A stretch of 19,401 nucleotides of DNA, taken from the NCBI GenBank assembly GCA_964344165.1, contig CAYFMH010000027.1:1-19401 (forward strand), written 5' to 3'. This document shows positions 1 through 7,567 of this stretch, one piece after another (within the stretch, counting starts at the first letter, position 1; every line of letters begins with the position of its first letter). Source of the stretch: CAYFMH01 sp964344165. Lineage in GTDB: Bacteria > Patescibacteriota > Gracilibacteria > UBA4473. The position numbers were made by a program, and so were the translations under genes. The notes under the pieces are model-generated. The model ran no database searches. It was not told the DNA's origin and was given only the letters and a program-made list of their open reading frames with translations.

Positions 1-539
1 ATATCCTGACGATTTCAGAGCAAACTTTTGCGAGTACGGCTCTTTTTGGAGGAAAAGTTCTAGCTACCTCCTCTCAAATATTAGCCATCATTTTTACAGG
101 ATTTTTAATGGGAGGCTTAATTTTATTTCTGCTCAAAACAAAGATTGGAAAAGCCATCCGAGCTACCGCATCAAACCGCAGCTTGGCGGAAGTTTTTGGG
201 ATAAATGTAGATCACTCTATGAAATGGATTTTTGGAGTGGGGGCTGGATTGGCAGCTATTTCTGGGATCTTTCTCGGGTTTGAACAAAATCTCGAACCCA
301 CCATGGGAGTGATGATGAGTTTGAAAGCTTTTTCAGCCGTAATTCTCGGAGCTGTGGGATCGGTTCGCGGAGCTATTTTTGGAGCTTTTCTGATCGGGTT
401 ATCTGAGAGTCTGCTGGTTGGTTTGGGAGTAGTCCCAAGCGGGTTTTCTGCGGCCATTCCTTTTGTTGTCCTGATTGGAATGTTGTTGGTTCGTCCGGAA
501 GGGCTTTTTGGTCGAAGATTTGAAGCGTTGAGACAGTGA
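1..539 (+). CDS. livH: Branched-chain amino acid ABC transporter permease LivH, 5'-truncated by window edge
   Basis: This is one of the two membrane subunits of a branched-chain-amino-acid-type (HAAT family) importer. The reading frame is open from base 3 and ends at TGA 537-539, so the gene starts before the window; the ATG at 108 is internal. Visible features are hydrophobic helices, the cytoplasmic loop 'GKAIRATASNRSLAEVFGINV' that contacts the ATPase, a glycine-rich 'FSAVILGAVGSVRGAIFGAFLIG' segment, and the C-terminal 'LLVRPEGLFGRR', all usual for LivH. livM, livG and livF follow on the same strand, which supports the assignment. LivH of a urea (UrtB) or other amide system would look similar, so the substrate is not established. 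Confidence 0.9.
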   Translation, partial: ILTISEQTFASTALFGGKVLATSSQILAIIFTGFLMGGLILFLLKTKIGKAIRATASNRSLAEVFGINVDHSMKWIFGVGAGLAAISGIFLGFEQNLEPTMGVMMSLKAFSAVILGAVGSVRGAIFGAFLIGLSESLLVGLGVVPSGFSAAIPFVVLIGMLLVRPEGLFGRRFEALRQ

Positions 540-554
540 GGTCGGAGACCTCAA

Positions 555-710
555 TATACAAATAACAAATCCCAAAATCCAAACAATTACAAAATTACAA
601 TGATCAAAATAACAAAAAAAACTACCATGAATAAAATCTTCTCATTTTGGGTGTTGAAATTTTGTATTTGGAATTTGTTTGTTATTTGGTGCTTAGAATT
701 TGGAATTTAA
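555..710. repeat. AT-rich imperfect inverted repeat between livH and livM
   Basis: The gap between the two permease genes is a long imperfect inverted repeat. The outer arm caaataacaaa (559-569) matches tttgttatttg (678-688) exactly. Further inward, words of the type ccaaat/aatttgg and acaaaatt/aattttgt pair with interruptions around a central region near 625-645. The right arm continues as aatttggaattt up to 709, just before the livM ATG. Similar AT-rich palindromic spacers occur in several other gaps here. The RNA could fold into a long weak hairpin between two genes of one operon. No protein is encoded. Confidence 0.6.
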
Positions 711-714
711 AACT

Positions 715-1590
715 ATGATTGAATACTTCATTTCCGTTGCCATCATCACCACTATCTATGTGCTTCTGGCACAAAGTTACAACTTGAGTTTTGGTCTGAC
801 GGGGCTTTTTAATCTCGGGCATATCATTTTTTATGGTGTGGGAGCTTACGCAGCAGCAATTCTAAATACCAAATTTGGACTTCCATTTTTTGGAAATTTG
901 CTTTTTGCCGGGCTTTTTTCGGCCCTTTTTGCTGCTTTTTTTGGACTTTTGACCTTGCGATTATCGGGGCATTACTTGGCGATTGCGACTCTTGGCTTGG
1001 CCATGGTGGCGACGGTCGTAGCGACGAATTGGATTTCGCTGACCAATGGGCCTTTTGGAATTCGTGGAATTGATGAGCCAGAAATTTTTGGATTTATTTT
1101 TAGCTCTCCTTTTGCATTTTTTATTTTAGCGTTGGCTATTGTGGGAATTGGAAATTTTTTGCTGTATAAAATCTTTCATTCTCCATACGGGCGAATTCTC
1201 CGGGCAATCAAAGATGATGAAATTGCGACCAAAAGTGTCGGGAAAAATACTTTCTCTGCCAAAATGTGGGCTCTCGTCCTTAGTGCCGCTTTTGCAGGAA
1301 TTGCGGGAACATTGTACGCCCATTATCGTCTTTTTATTGGTCCTTCTGTTTTTGCACTCCACGAGATTATTTTCATTGTTCTAATTGTAGTGGTAGGTGG
1401 ACTCGGAAATTTTTGGGGGTGTATTTGGGCGACCATTTTACTTTTTATCATTGGAGAGTTGCCGCGTTTCTTTGGATTTCCTGACGAAGTGGTAGGAGCC
1501 ATGCGAAATTTACTTTTTGCCGCCCTTTTGATCGGAGTTATGTTTTGGAGACCGAGGGGAATATTTACGTTTTTTGAAAAGGAAAAATGA
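715..1590 (+). CDS. livM: Branched-chain amino acid ABC transporter permease LivM
   Basis: Second membrane subunit of the importer. The protein of about 291 residues is almost wholly hydrophobic. It carries the LivM hallmarks 'YNLSFGLTGLFNLGHIIFYG' near residues 20-40, 'LRLSGHYLAIATLGLAM', the ATPase-coupling loop 'SPYGRILRAIKDDEIATKSVGKN' and the C-terminal 'FWRPRGIFTFF'. I chose ATG 715. The upstream in-frame TTG at 700 would add five residues coded by the intergenic repeat. No Shine-Dalgarno site is evident. The stop overlaps the livG start (ATGA, 1587-1590), indicating translational coupling. It pairs with LivH in the membrane. Confidence 0.93.
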   Translation: MIEYFISVAIITTIYVLLAQSYNLSFGLTGLFNLGHIIFYGVGAYAAAILNTKFGLPFFGNLLFAGLFSALFAAFFGLLTLRLSGHYLAIATLGLAMVATVVATNWISLTNGPFGIRGIDEPEIFGFIFSSPFAFFILALAIVGIGNFLLYKIFHSPYGRILRAIKDDEIATKSVGKNTFSAKMWALVLSAAFAGIAGTLYAHYRLFIGPSVFALHEIIFIVLIVVVGGLGNFWGCIWATILLFIIGELPRFFGFPDEVVGAMRNLLFAALLIGVMFWRPRGIFTFFEKEK

Positions 1591-2324
1591 GCATTCTACA
1601 AGTACAGCATATTTCCAAAAAATTCGGCGGCCTGCACGCGGTCGAAAAACTGCATTTCGTTGTCCAAAAAAATAGTATCACCGGACTTATCGGTCCAAAT
1701 GGAGCCGGAAAAACAACGGCTTTTAATCTGATCACGCATTTTCTCCCTCGGAACGAAGGGCATATTTTTTTCCAAGACGAAAATTTAAAACGACTTGCTC
1801 CATATCGATTGGTAAAAAAGGGACTGGCCCGAAGTTTTCAGCAAATTCGTCTTTTTCCAAATCTCACGGTTCGAGAAAATTTGCTTTTAGCCCTTTCTGA
1901 TCAACACGATCGGTGGTGGCGGAGTTTTTTCTGTACAGACGAAAGTGCTGAAAATAAAGAAATTGTTTCTTGGCTCAAAAAGGTAAAACTAGAAAAATAT
2001 GCCGAAGAAAAGGCCGAAAACTTAAGTTATGGCCAGCAAAAATTAGTTTCTATTCTACGAGTGGTTTTAACCGGAGCAGATTTGATTTTGCTTGATGAAC
2101 CGGCTTCAGGGATCAATCCTACGATGCTCCAAACAATTGAAACACTTATTTTGGATTTGAAGAAGAGTGGGAAAACCATCCTGGTGATTGAGCACAACAT
2201 GAATTTTTTGATGAAGATTTCGGATGAGGTGGTGGTCATGGAAAATGGAAAATTTCTCTGCCAGGATGTGCCAAAAAAGGTACAAAAAGATCCGAAAGTA
2301 CTTTCTGCCTATTTAGGAGGATAA
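1587..2324 (+). CDS. livG: Branched-chain amino acid ABC transporter ATP-binding protein LivG
   Basis: One of two cytoplasmic ATPases that drive the LivHM permease. The 245-residue length is normal. Visible motifs are Walker A 'GPNGAGKTT' (about 36-44), Q-loop 'SFQQIRLFP' (about 83-91), ABC signature 'LSYGQQ' (146-151; Tyr replaces the usual Gly), Walker B 'LILLDEP' (167-172 region) and H-loop His203. 'EPASGINP' is close to the LivG-type 'EPAAGLNP', which separates it from LivF. An 'AAAAGGA' ribosome-binding site precedes the start, which overlaps the livM stop by 4 nt. The last codons contain AGGAGG, 14 nt before the next gene's ATG. Confidence 0.93.
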   Translation: MSILQVQHISKKFGGLHAVEKLHFVVQKNSITGLIGPNGAGKTTAFNLITHFLPRNEGHIFFQDENLKRLAPYRLVKKGLARSFQQIRLFPNLTVRENLLLALSDQHDRWWRSFFCTDESAENKEIVSWLKKVKLEKYAEEKAENLSYGQQKLVSILRVVLTGADLILLDEPASGINPTMLQTIETLILDLKKSGKTILVIEHNMNFLMKISDEVVVMENGKFLCQDVPKKVQKDPKVLSAYLGG

Positions 2325-2334
2325 AAAATTCAGA

Positions 2335-3987
2335 ATGAAAAAAACTTGTGCCGTTTCTGGAAAAGAATTTGAAATTTCTGAACAAGAGATCGCACTTCGC
2401 AAAAAACTCGGCATCGAAGGGCTGCCAGAAGTCGCTCCTCAGATTCGTTTTAGAAATTTGGGAGCTTTTTGGCAACATTGGAATCTGCATAAAAGAAAGT
2501 GTGATTTCTCTGGCAAATCAATTATTTCTGTTTTTTCCGAACATTGCCCTTATCCAGTATGGCACAAAGATGAATGGATAAAACATGCTGATCCCCCCGG
2601 GGTTGATTTTGATGAAAATAAAGAAGTATTTCCCCAAATGTGGAGATTTTTTCAGAAATCAGCGATTCCGCATAATACAGGAAACGCTTGTGAAAATTGT
2701 GAATATACAGATGATTTTTGGCATTCAAAAAACTGTTATCTAGCTCATTCGGCTTACAAATGTGAAGATTTGAAATATTGCTATCGAACTTTAAAGATAA
2801 AAGACTCTCAATTTTGCGTTTTCTCTTTTTATTCAGAATTGTGTGTAGATATCATAAATTGTTTCAACTGTTTTCAAGTTATTTATGCCCTAAATTGTAA
2901 AAATTGCCGAGATTCTGCTTTCTTATACGACTGTCGCAATTGCTCAAACTGCCTCTTTTGTTTCAATCTTAGAAACAAAGAATATTGTATTGGGAATCAA
3001 CAACTGACCAAAGAAGAATTTGAAAAAAAGAAAACCGAATGGGATCTTCGTTCTCAAGAAAATTATAAAAAAGCAAAAGGATACTTTGCCGAAATGATGC
3101 TTACAAAAGCATTTCATAGAGCTGTCCAAGTTGATAAATGTGAGAATTCCAGCGGAAACTTTTTAGAGAATTGTAAAAATAGTAAAAATTGCTATTTCGA
3201 TTCAGACTTTGAAGACTGCCTGAATTGTGTACGAGGAGGAGCAAATGTAAAAGATGCTTTAGACTGTGTTGGAATAGCACTAAATGCAGAATTAAGTTTT
3301 TACAACTTACAGTGTGGGGAAGATCTTTACGATACAAAATTTTGCTTTGATGTCATCAAGGGTAAATACTTGGAATACTGTGCCTTTTGTCACCAATGCG
3401 AACACTGTTTTGGCTGCTGTGGATTGGTCGGCAAAAAATATCACATCTTCAATAAACCTTATTCTGAAGCAGAATACTTTGCACTCAAAGAAAAAATCGT
3501 TGCTCATATGAAATCTACCGGAGAATATGGACAATTTTTCCCCGGTTATTTTGCGGCAAATCCGTACGACGAAAGTTGGTCGAGCTTTCATTTTCCGCTT
3601 TCTCAAGCCGAACAAGAAAAACTAGGATTCCGATTGCAAGAAAACGAAGAAAGAAAAAATGAAAATTACAGTTCCCCCACAGAAATTCCCGACTCTTCTG
3701 AAGACGTAGATTTGTCCATTACAAAAAAAACCTTTTGGGATGAAAAAGCCAAAAAGCCTTTCCAAATCCAAAAAGCCGACATTGAGTTTGCTCAGAAACT
3801 AAATATTCCACTGCCAAATGAATTTTATATTTCTCGAATTCAAGATAATTTCCGATGGCTCTTTTTTGACGGAAGTTTACGAAAAACCACTTGTGGAAAA
3901 TGTAACACAGAGATCGAAACCAATTGGCCGGAAAAATACGATAAAAGAATTTTGTGTGAAAAGTGTTATCTAAAAGAAATAAATTAA
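2335..3987 (+). CDS. Cys-rich repeat protein with terminal zinc-finger-like motifs, function unknown
   Basis: A 550-residue soluble protein with about 37 cysteines, mostly as 'CxxC' and 'NCxxC' units spaced 6-10 residues apart. The N-terminus has two 'C-[AD]-[VF]-SGK' motifs (residues 5 and about 56) resembling zinc-finger knuckles. The C-terminus has a CxxC...CxxC zinc ribbon ('CGKCNTEIE' ... 'CEKC'). Between them are two Cys-repeat blocks, each ending in a similar unit: 'LRNKEYCIGNQQLTKEEF' and 'LVGKKYHIFNKPYSEAEYF'. This points to internal duplication. No signal peptide or membrane segment is seen. I recall similar proteins from many CPR genomes, sometimes mislabelled as CaiB/BaiF family. 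It lies 10 nt after livG and 19 nt before livF, so it is probably cotranscribed. A metal-binding or beta-helical scaffold is inference. Confidence 0.85.
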   Translation: MKKTCAVSGKEFEISEQEIALRKKLGIEGLPEVAPQIRFRNLGAFWQHWNLHKRKCDFSGKSIISVFSEHCPYPVWHKDEWIKHADPPGVDFDENKEVFPQMWRFFQKSAIPHNTGNACENCEYTDDFWHSKNCYLAHSAYKCEDLKYCYRTLKIKDSQFCVFSFYSELCVDIINCFNCFQVIYALNCKNCRDSAFLYDCRNCSNCLFCFNLRNKEYCIGNQQLTKEEFEKKKTEWDLRSQENYKKAKGYFAEMMLTKAFHRAVQVDKCENSSGNFLENCKNSKNCYFDSDFEDCLNCVRGGANVKDALDCVGIALNAELSFYNLQCGEDLYDTKFCFDVIKGKYLEYCAFCHQCEHCFGCCGLVGKKYHIFNKPYSEAEYFALKEKIVAHMKSTGEYGQFFPGYFAANPYDESWSSFHFPLSQAEQEKLGFRLQENEERKNENYSSPTEIPDSSEDVDLSITKKTFWDEKAKKPFQIQKADIEFAQKLNIPLPNEFYISRIQDNFRWLFFDGSLRKTTCGKCNTEIETNWPEKYDKRILCEKCYLKEIN

Positions 3988-4006
3988 AGCTTTTTAAATT
4001 ATTCCC

Positions 4007-4717
4007 ATGATTCTACAAATTCAAAATCTTACCGCTGGTTATGGTGCTGGCCCAGACATCCTGCATGAAGTAAATCTAGAGCTTCATGAAAATGAGATAG
4101 TGACCATCATTGGCCCAAACGGAGCGGGCAAATCTACACTTTTGAAGTCTATTTTTGGACTCACCGATATCCGAAAAGGAAAAATTATTCACGGAGCTCG
4201 AGAAATTACTCGCCTTCAAACCGATCAAATTATTCGATCTGGAATTGCCATGGTGGTACAGGGAAAAAATGTGTTTCCTGATCTCACAGTAGAAGAAAAT
4301 CTGGAAATGGGGGCTTTTGTACATAAAAACCAAAAAGAAATTTATCAAAAAAAAGAAGAAGTACTCCATTTTTTCCCAGAACTGAAGAAGCACTACCGAC
4401 AAAAATCCAGTCTCCTCTCTGGAGGAGAACGCCAAATGGTGGCACTGGGGATGGCTCTAATGCTTTCTCCAGAGATATTACTCCTGGATGAACCATCGAT
4501 TGGGCTCGCTCCAAAAGTCATCAAAGAAGTATTTAAAAAGATCCAAACTATCCGTGATACGGGAACATCTATCCTAATGGTGGAACAGAACGCGGTGAAG
4601 GCACTTGAAATATCTGATCGCGGATATGTACTGGAACTGGGAAAAAATGCGTTGGCAGGATCTGCAAACAAGCTTCTAAAAGATCCGAAAGTGAAGAAGT
4701 TGTATTTGGGGAAATAA
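4007..4717 (+). CDS. livF: Branched-chain amino acid ABC transporter ATP-binding protein LivF
   Basis: Second ATPase of the importer, 236 residues, the usual length. It shows Walker A 'GPNGAGKST' (36-44), signature 'LSGGERQM' (137-144), Walker B 'ILLLDEP' (157-163) and the LivF hallmark 'EPSIGLAP', followed by 'ILMVEQN' with the switch region. It is separated from livG by the Cys-rich gene, whereas livG and livF are usually adjacent. There is no clear Shine-Dalgarno before ATG 4007. Its stop (4715-4717) directly abuts the stop of the convergent DUF2238 gene, with no intervening base and no obvious terminator hairpin between them. Confidence 0.93.
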   Translation: MILQIQNLTAGYGAGPDILHEVNLELHENEIVTIIGPNGAGKSTLLKSIFGLTDIRKGKIIHGAREITRLQTDQIIRSGIAMVVQGKNVFPDLTVEENLEMGAFVHKNQKEIYQKKEEVLHFFPELKKHYRQKSSLLSGGERQMVALGMALMLSPEILLLDEPSIGLAPKVIKEVFKKIQTIRDTGTSILMVEQNAVKALEISDRGYVLELGKNALAGSANKLLKDPKVKKLYLGK

Positions 4718-5317
4718 TTACCTCTTCGTTCCCAAATACCGCCATCGAATATAAATCAGTCCCAAAATCGCTCCGATCAAATCTGCCACCAAGTCCAAAG
4801 AAGTATTGAGGTATCCACCGACCCCAGAAGCTGCCACAATCTCTGCCACAAAAAATTCAACAATCTCATTCCAAGCCCCCACTCCAAGTCCCGCCATCAC
4901 AATTACGATAGAAAGAGCCGTAAAACCAATGATCTTCGCCTTCAAATACGGTTGTAGTAGGCAATACATCACCAGCGTCGAAGCCCCAAAACCAAAGATA
5001 TGCACAAACTGGTCATAGCGCAAAACCGGATAACTCTCCAAAATTGGAAGCAGCATGATCTCATACAACCGCACACCCTCAATATAAATCCCTCCCCCCG
5101 CCATGTGCAAAATCGACCAAATCGTCAGGCCCCAGAGCGTCGCATCTGTGTAGGTGATTTTTTTGTGAGATAACAAAATCAAAAATAAAAAGAAGATGAT
5201 CACCCCCACATAAATCACAAATTCATAGTTCTGTTTCGAAAGAAATAGCGCTCCAAACCCCAAAATAGCTAAAAGATTAACCAGGAGCATACCGAAATGT
5301 TTTTTTTCTAGTTTCAT
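4718..5317 (-). CDS. DUF2238 (YjdF-type) integral membrane protein
   Basis: A 199-residue protein with about six hydrophobic helices. It matches the DUF2238/YjdF pattern: polar motifs near the membrane include 'LHMAGGG' (His71), 'RYDQFVHIFGFG' (100-111), 'GAWNEIVEF' (147-155) and 'NTSLDLVADLIGA' (171-183). Conserved His, Asp, Glu and Asn between helices suggest an enzymatic or metal-binding role in the membrane, but the biochemical function is not known to me. The start ATG is at 5317; AAAGGA lies about 20 nt upstream, too far to be a good ribosome-binding site. The broken ROK kinase lies 60 nt upstream on the same strand, across an AT-rich repeat. Confidence 0.8.
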   Translation of the reverse strand: MKLEKKHFGMLLVNLLAILGFGALFLSKQNYEFVIYVGVIIFFLFLILLSHKKITYTDATLWGLTIWSILHMAGGGIYIEGVRLYEIMLLPILESYPVLRYDQFVHIFGFGASTLVMYCLLQPYLKAKIIGFTALSIVIVMAGLGVGAWNEIVEFFVAEIVAASGVGGYLNTSLDLVADLIGAILGLIYIRWRYLGTKR

Positions 5318-5331
5318 TATTTAAATAATTA

Positions 5332-5374
5332 TTTCCTTTATTGATAATTGAAGATTGCAGATTGAAAATTGTTC
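5332..5374. repeat. AT-rich intergenic word repeat (attgataattgaagattg type)
   Basis: The gap between the ROK kinase end and the DUF2238 start holds attgataattgaagattg followed by cagattgaaaattg. This is the same family of words seen at 11371-11402, 11775-11806, 14838-14897 and 19379-19401. It is non-coding. Confidence 0.55.
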
Positions 5375-5377
5375 AAA

Positions 5378-6206
5378 CTACTTCCTCAATTTAAACAATC
5401 CCAACGCTCCATAAATCCCAATATCCTCCCCGTATTTGGAGGTTTTAAATTCTGGAACGGGATAGATTTTGATCTGATTTTTTACAATTTCATGAGCCTG
5501 CTGAATCTTGTCTGGGTGATGTGTCGCCACTCCCCCACCGAAAACGACGAGCGACGTATGCCGGACCACCACAATATTGAGGAGCCCCTGCGCGAAATAG
5601 TAGATTACATCTCCCCACTCTGCTGAGTCCAAAGTTTTGGCAGATTTCTGAAGGTTTTTTTCAATCGCGCCACCGCCGCAGATTGCCTCCAGGCACCCTT
5701 TTTGACCACAGGAACACACCGGACCGCTTCGTTTGATCACCTGATGCCCGGGTTCGAAGGGGGTAAGGTGCAGTTTCCCATCGATGTGCTCTACCGCTGT
5801 CCCACCAATCCGTCCCCCAGATGATAAACACAAAATCCCGATCCTGCCCATGACCATAAATAGCCTCCCCCAGCGCCGCAATCGTCGCATCATTATCCAT
5901 CCGTACTGGACATTCAAACCTTGCTTCCAATTCCCCTTTTAGATCTTTTTCTCGCCAGGTTTTTACATTGACCGCTCGTTTGATGATCGTTTTGGTTTCA
6001 TCCAACACACACGGAATTCCAATCCCAATTCCCTCGAGCACTTTTCCATCAGATAAATTTTCAATCGCTTCAGCTATATTCTGAAAATCCTGCGGATAAT
6101 CATCCAAATTCCGGATTTTGACCGAATCAATAATCTGCGGATCCTGAGGAGAGGTAAAGCTCGCCACTCGGATATTGGTCCCCCCGACATCGATCGCAAT
6201 GTACAT
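5378..6206 (-). pseudogene. ROK-family sugar kinase, interrupted by a frameshift
   Basis: Two overlapping minus-strand frames together make one ROK kinase of about 275 residues. The N-terminal part (from ATG 6206) has the phosphate loop 'AIDVGGTNIRVASF' and 'MDNDATIAALGEAIYG' with the catalytic Asp (about residue 106). It runs to 'FVFIIWGT', after which its frame becomes nonsense. The other frame picks up at 'IGGTAVEHIDGK' and carries the ROK zinc motif 'GHQVIKRSGPVCSCGQKGCLE', ending at TAG 5378-5380. The junction is at about 5809-5813: gggacg-gattggt, where gggacg-gg-gattggt would restore 'WGTGIGGT'. A 2-nt deletion (or 1-nt insertion) fits. It could be a true pseudogene, a consensus error next to a C5 run, or programmed slippage. 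The family phosphorylates glucose or related sugars with ATP; the substrate is unknown. Confidence 0.85.
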
Positions 6207-6239
6207 TGATCCCAGTTTAGAAATTTCTAAACTTTTGTC
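6207..6239 (-). promoter_or_regulatory. 20-bp perfect palindrome overlapping a putative promoter of the ROK kinase
   Basis: agtttagaaatttctaaact at 6214-6233 is a perfect 20-bp palindrome 7 bp upstream of the kinase ATG. On the minus strand a possible -35 ATGACA (6239-6234), a 16-nt spacer and -10 TAAACT (6217-6212) place the predicted start of transcription at or next to the ATG. The palindrome would thus sit between and over the promoter elements, as an operator would. The promoter call is weak; the palindrome is directly seen. Confidence 0.45.
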
Positions 6240-6243
6240 ATAT

Positions 6244-6819
6244 TTAATCTTCCCTTTCTCTCAATATTTCTTCTCTCAATATTTCTATTCTTCTTCGATA
6301 ATATGTAGATGGACTAACATTCCGTTCCTGTCTTTCCCCTCCCTCTAATGTTTTTAATATCTGCGAAATATCAGATCTTCCCTCTCTTTCATAATTATTG
6401 ATAATATCAGTTATTCTTTCTTTATAACCATGACGGTAATAGTTAAAAGAATCACTAAATATAAATCCCAACTGTGAAATACAGTTTATTATTTTTTTCT
6501 TTTCTGCGTTTTCAAGTAGTCCCTTATCCCTTAAAAGTTCATATAAAAAAACATAAAAATCAGCCCAATCCTCAGGGGGATACTTTTGATTACATATTGA
6601 AATAAAATGTTGTAATCCATTCATTGCTAAAACCAAATCAGTATCATTATCTAGAACATTTTCTCTTCCCAGATTTCTTAAATTTCTTTCTATTCTATTT
6701 CTTTTTCTGGCCCCTATGCTCTCTATAAATTTCAAATCTGCATATAACCCCTCAGCTACTTCTTCGAGGGATTTTTCTTCGGAAATTCCAAATCTTTTAA
6801 TCACAAAAAATAAATACAT
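6244..6819 (-). CDS. Hypothetical protein, alpha-helical, possible C-terminal helix-turn-helix
   Basis: A 191-residue charged, mostly helical protein that I do not recognise. There is no signal peptide. The C-terminal part (about 150-191) reads 'GRSDISQILKTLEGG' then 'NVSPSTYYRRRIEILREEI'. 'SPSTYYRRR' resembles the recognition helix of sigma-region-4/ArpU-like DNA-binding domains, so a regulator is possible but unproven. Start ATG 6819 is the first in frame; a TTGACA on the minus strand (6839-6834) lies too close to the ATG to be its -35 unless the real start is further in. The stop is 37 nt from the ROK kinase start on the same strand, with the palindrome between them. Its AT content is higher than that of the kinase. 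Confidence 0.6.
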   Translation of the reverse strand: MYLFFVIKRFGISEEKSLEEVAEGLYADLKFIESIGARKRNRIERNLRNLGRENVLDNDTDLVLAMNGLQHFISICNQKYPPEDWADFYVFLYELLRDKGLLENAEKKKIINCISQLGFIFSDSFNYYRHGYKERITDIINNYEREGRSDISQILKTLEGGERQERNVSPSTYYRRRIEILREEILRERED

Positions 6820-6960
6820 AATAATTTAATTTTTGTCAATTTGTTTTTTAGTAAAAAGGGGATTTTTTGAAATCACAAACTCTTTTTTTCGCTTAAATAA
6901 ACCATAAATATGAAAAATTCGTTTTACGAAAGAGACCATATTGTGTTAACTCAACAGCTG

Positions 6961-6982
6961 TTTCAAGCGTCCTCGCTTGAAA
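6961..6982. repeat. Left hairpin of transposase unit
   Basis: tttcaagcg (6961-6969) and cgcttgaaa (6974-6982) form a perfect 9-bp stem with loop tcct. It lies 57 nt before the transposase ATG. The stem has the same TTTCAAnCG/CGnTTGAAA pattern as the hairpin after the gene. A separate 10-nt palindrome, aacagctgtt (6953-6962), abuts it. Confidence 0.7.
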
Positions 6983-7039
6983 CTAAAAAAGCTCTCTAGC
7001 AGAACTTGCATCAACAATAAAATAAAGCAAAATAGTGAT

Positions 7040-7567
7040 ATGAGCACTCTTCGAATCAAGGAAGAAACAAAAGATTTTCCTCATTTTTTAACTTTAACCG
7101 TCCACGGTTGGTATTACGTTTTTGATAGACATAACCGTTTCGAAATTTTGGCGAATTCTCTTCATCACTGCCAAAAACATAAACAACTGCAAATTTTTGC
7201 CTTCGTTTTTATGCTCAATCATGTCCATTTGATTGCTGCAGCACCTGATCTAATTGGAGTTATTCGGGATTTTAAATCTTTTACCTCAAAAGAACTTTCA
7301 AAAAATATTTGTGCCACCGAACCAAATATTTTGAAGCTTTTTGAAACAGAAAAAGGATTTCAATTTTGGCAACCAGGAAATGAACCCAAAACACTAGAAA
7401 GTGATGATTTTTTTGAGCAAAAATACAATTATATTCATGAAAACCCAGTCCGAAAACAATATGTGGATAAAGAAGAATATTGGAAATGGTCTTCTGCTAA
7501 CCCTGATCAATCTATAATTGAAGTTTCTTCCATCACCGAACTAAATACTTTCAATCGAGACGATTGA
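7040..7567 (+). CDS. REP-associated tyrosine transposase-like protein (Y1/HUH, IS200-like)
   Basis: A 175-residue single-strand DNA nuclease/transposase of the Y1_Tnp family, closest in style to REP-associated (RAYT) proteins. It shows 'PHFLTLTVHGWYYVFDR' at the start (the family's 'yHvt.Rv..r' region), HUH motif 'MLNHVHLI' (His61 and His63), 'FKSFTSKELSKNI' and the C-terminal catalytic region 'QKYNYIHENPVRKQYV', where Tyr129 or Tyr131 is the likely nucleophile. I chose ATG 7040; a TTG at 6977 in the same frame lies inside the left hairpin and is unlikely. The TGA stop (7565-7567) lies inside the right hairpin. The gene looks intact. Such enzymes cut at hairpins; the two hairpins here are the candidate substrates. 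Confidence 0.85.
   Translation: MSTLRIKEETKDFPHFLTLTVHGWYYVFDRHNRFEILANSLHHCQKHKQLQIFAFVFMLNHVHLIAAAPDLIGVIRDFKSFTSKELSKNICATEPNILKLFETEKGFQFWQPGNEPKTLESDDFFEQKYNYIHENPVRKQYVDKEEYWKWSSANPDQSIIEVSSITELNTFNRDD

Noticed and set aside
1139..1384. Long antisense and alternate-frame ORFs inside livM, cysS, glyQS, DUF763 and others
   Set aside because: All overlap genes with clear family motifs and have low-quality composition; they are shadows.
4806..5018. Plus-strand ORF over the DUF2238 gene
   Set aside because: It is the complement of conserved membrane-protein motifs; no support of its own.
6244..6819. Alternative code with TGA as glycine
   Set aside because: TGA ends livH, livM and the transposase exactly where those proteins should stop, so it is a stop codon here.
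6910..6999. 29-residue plus-strand ORF (MKNSFYERDHIVL...) across the left hairpin
   Set aside because: Too short and without homology I recognise; it overlaps structural DNA of the transposase unit.
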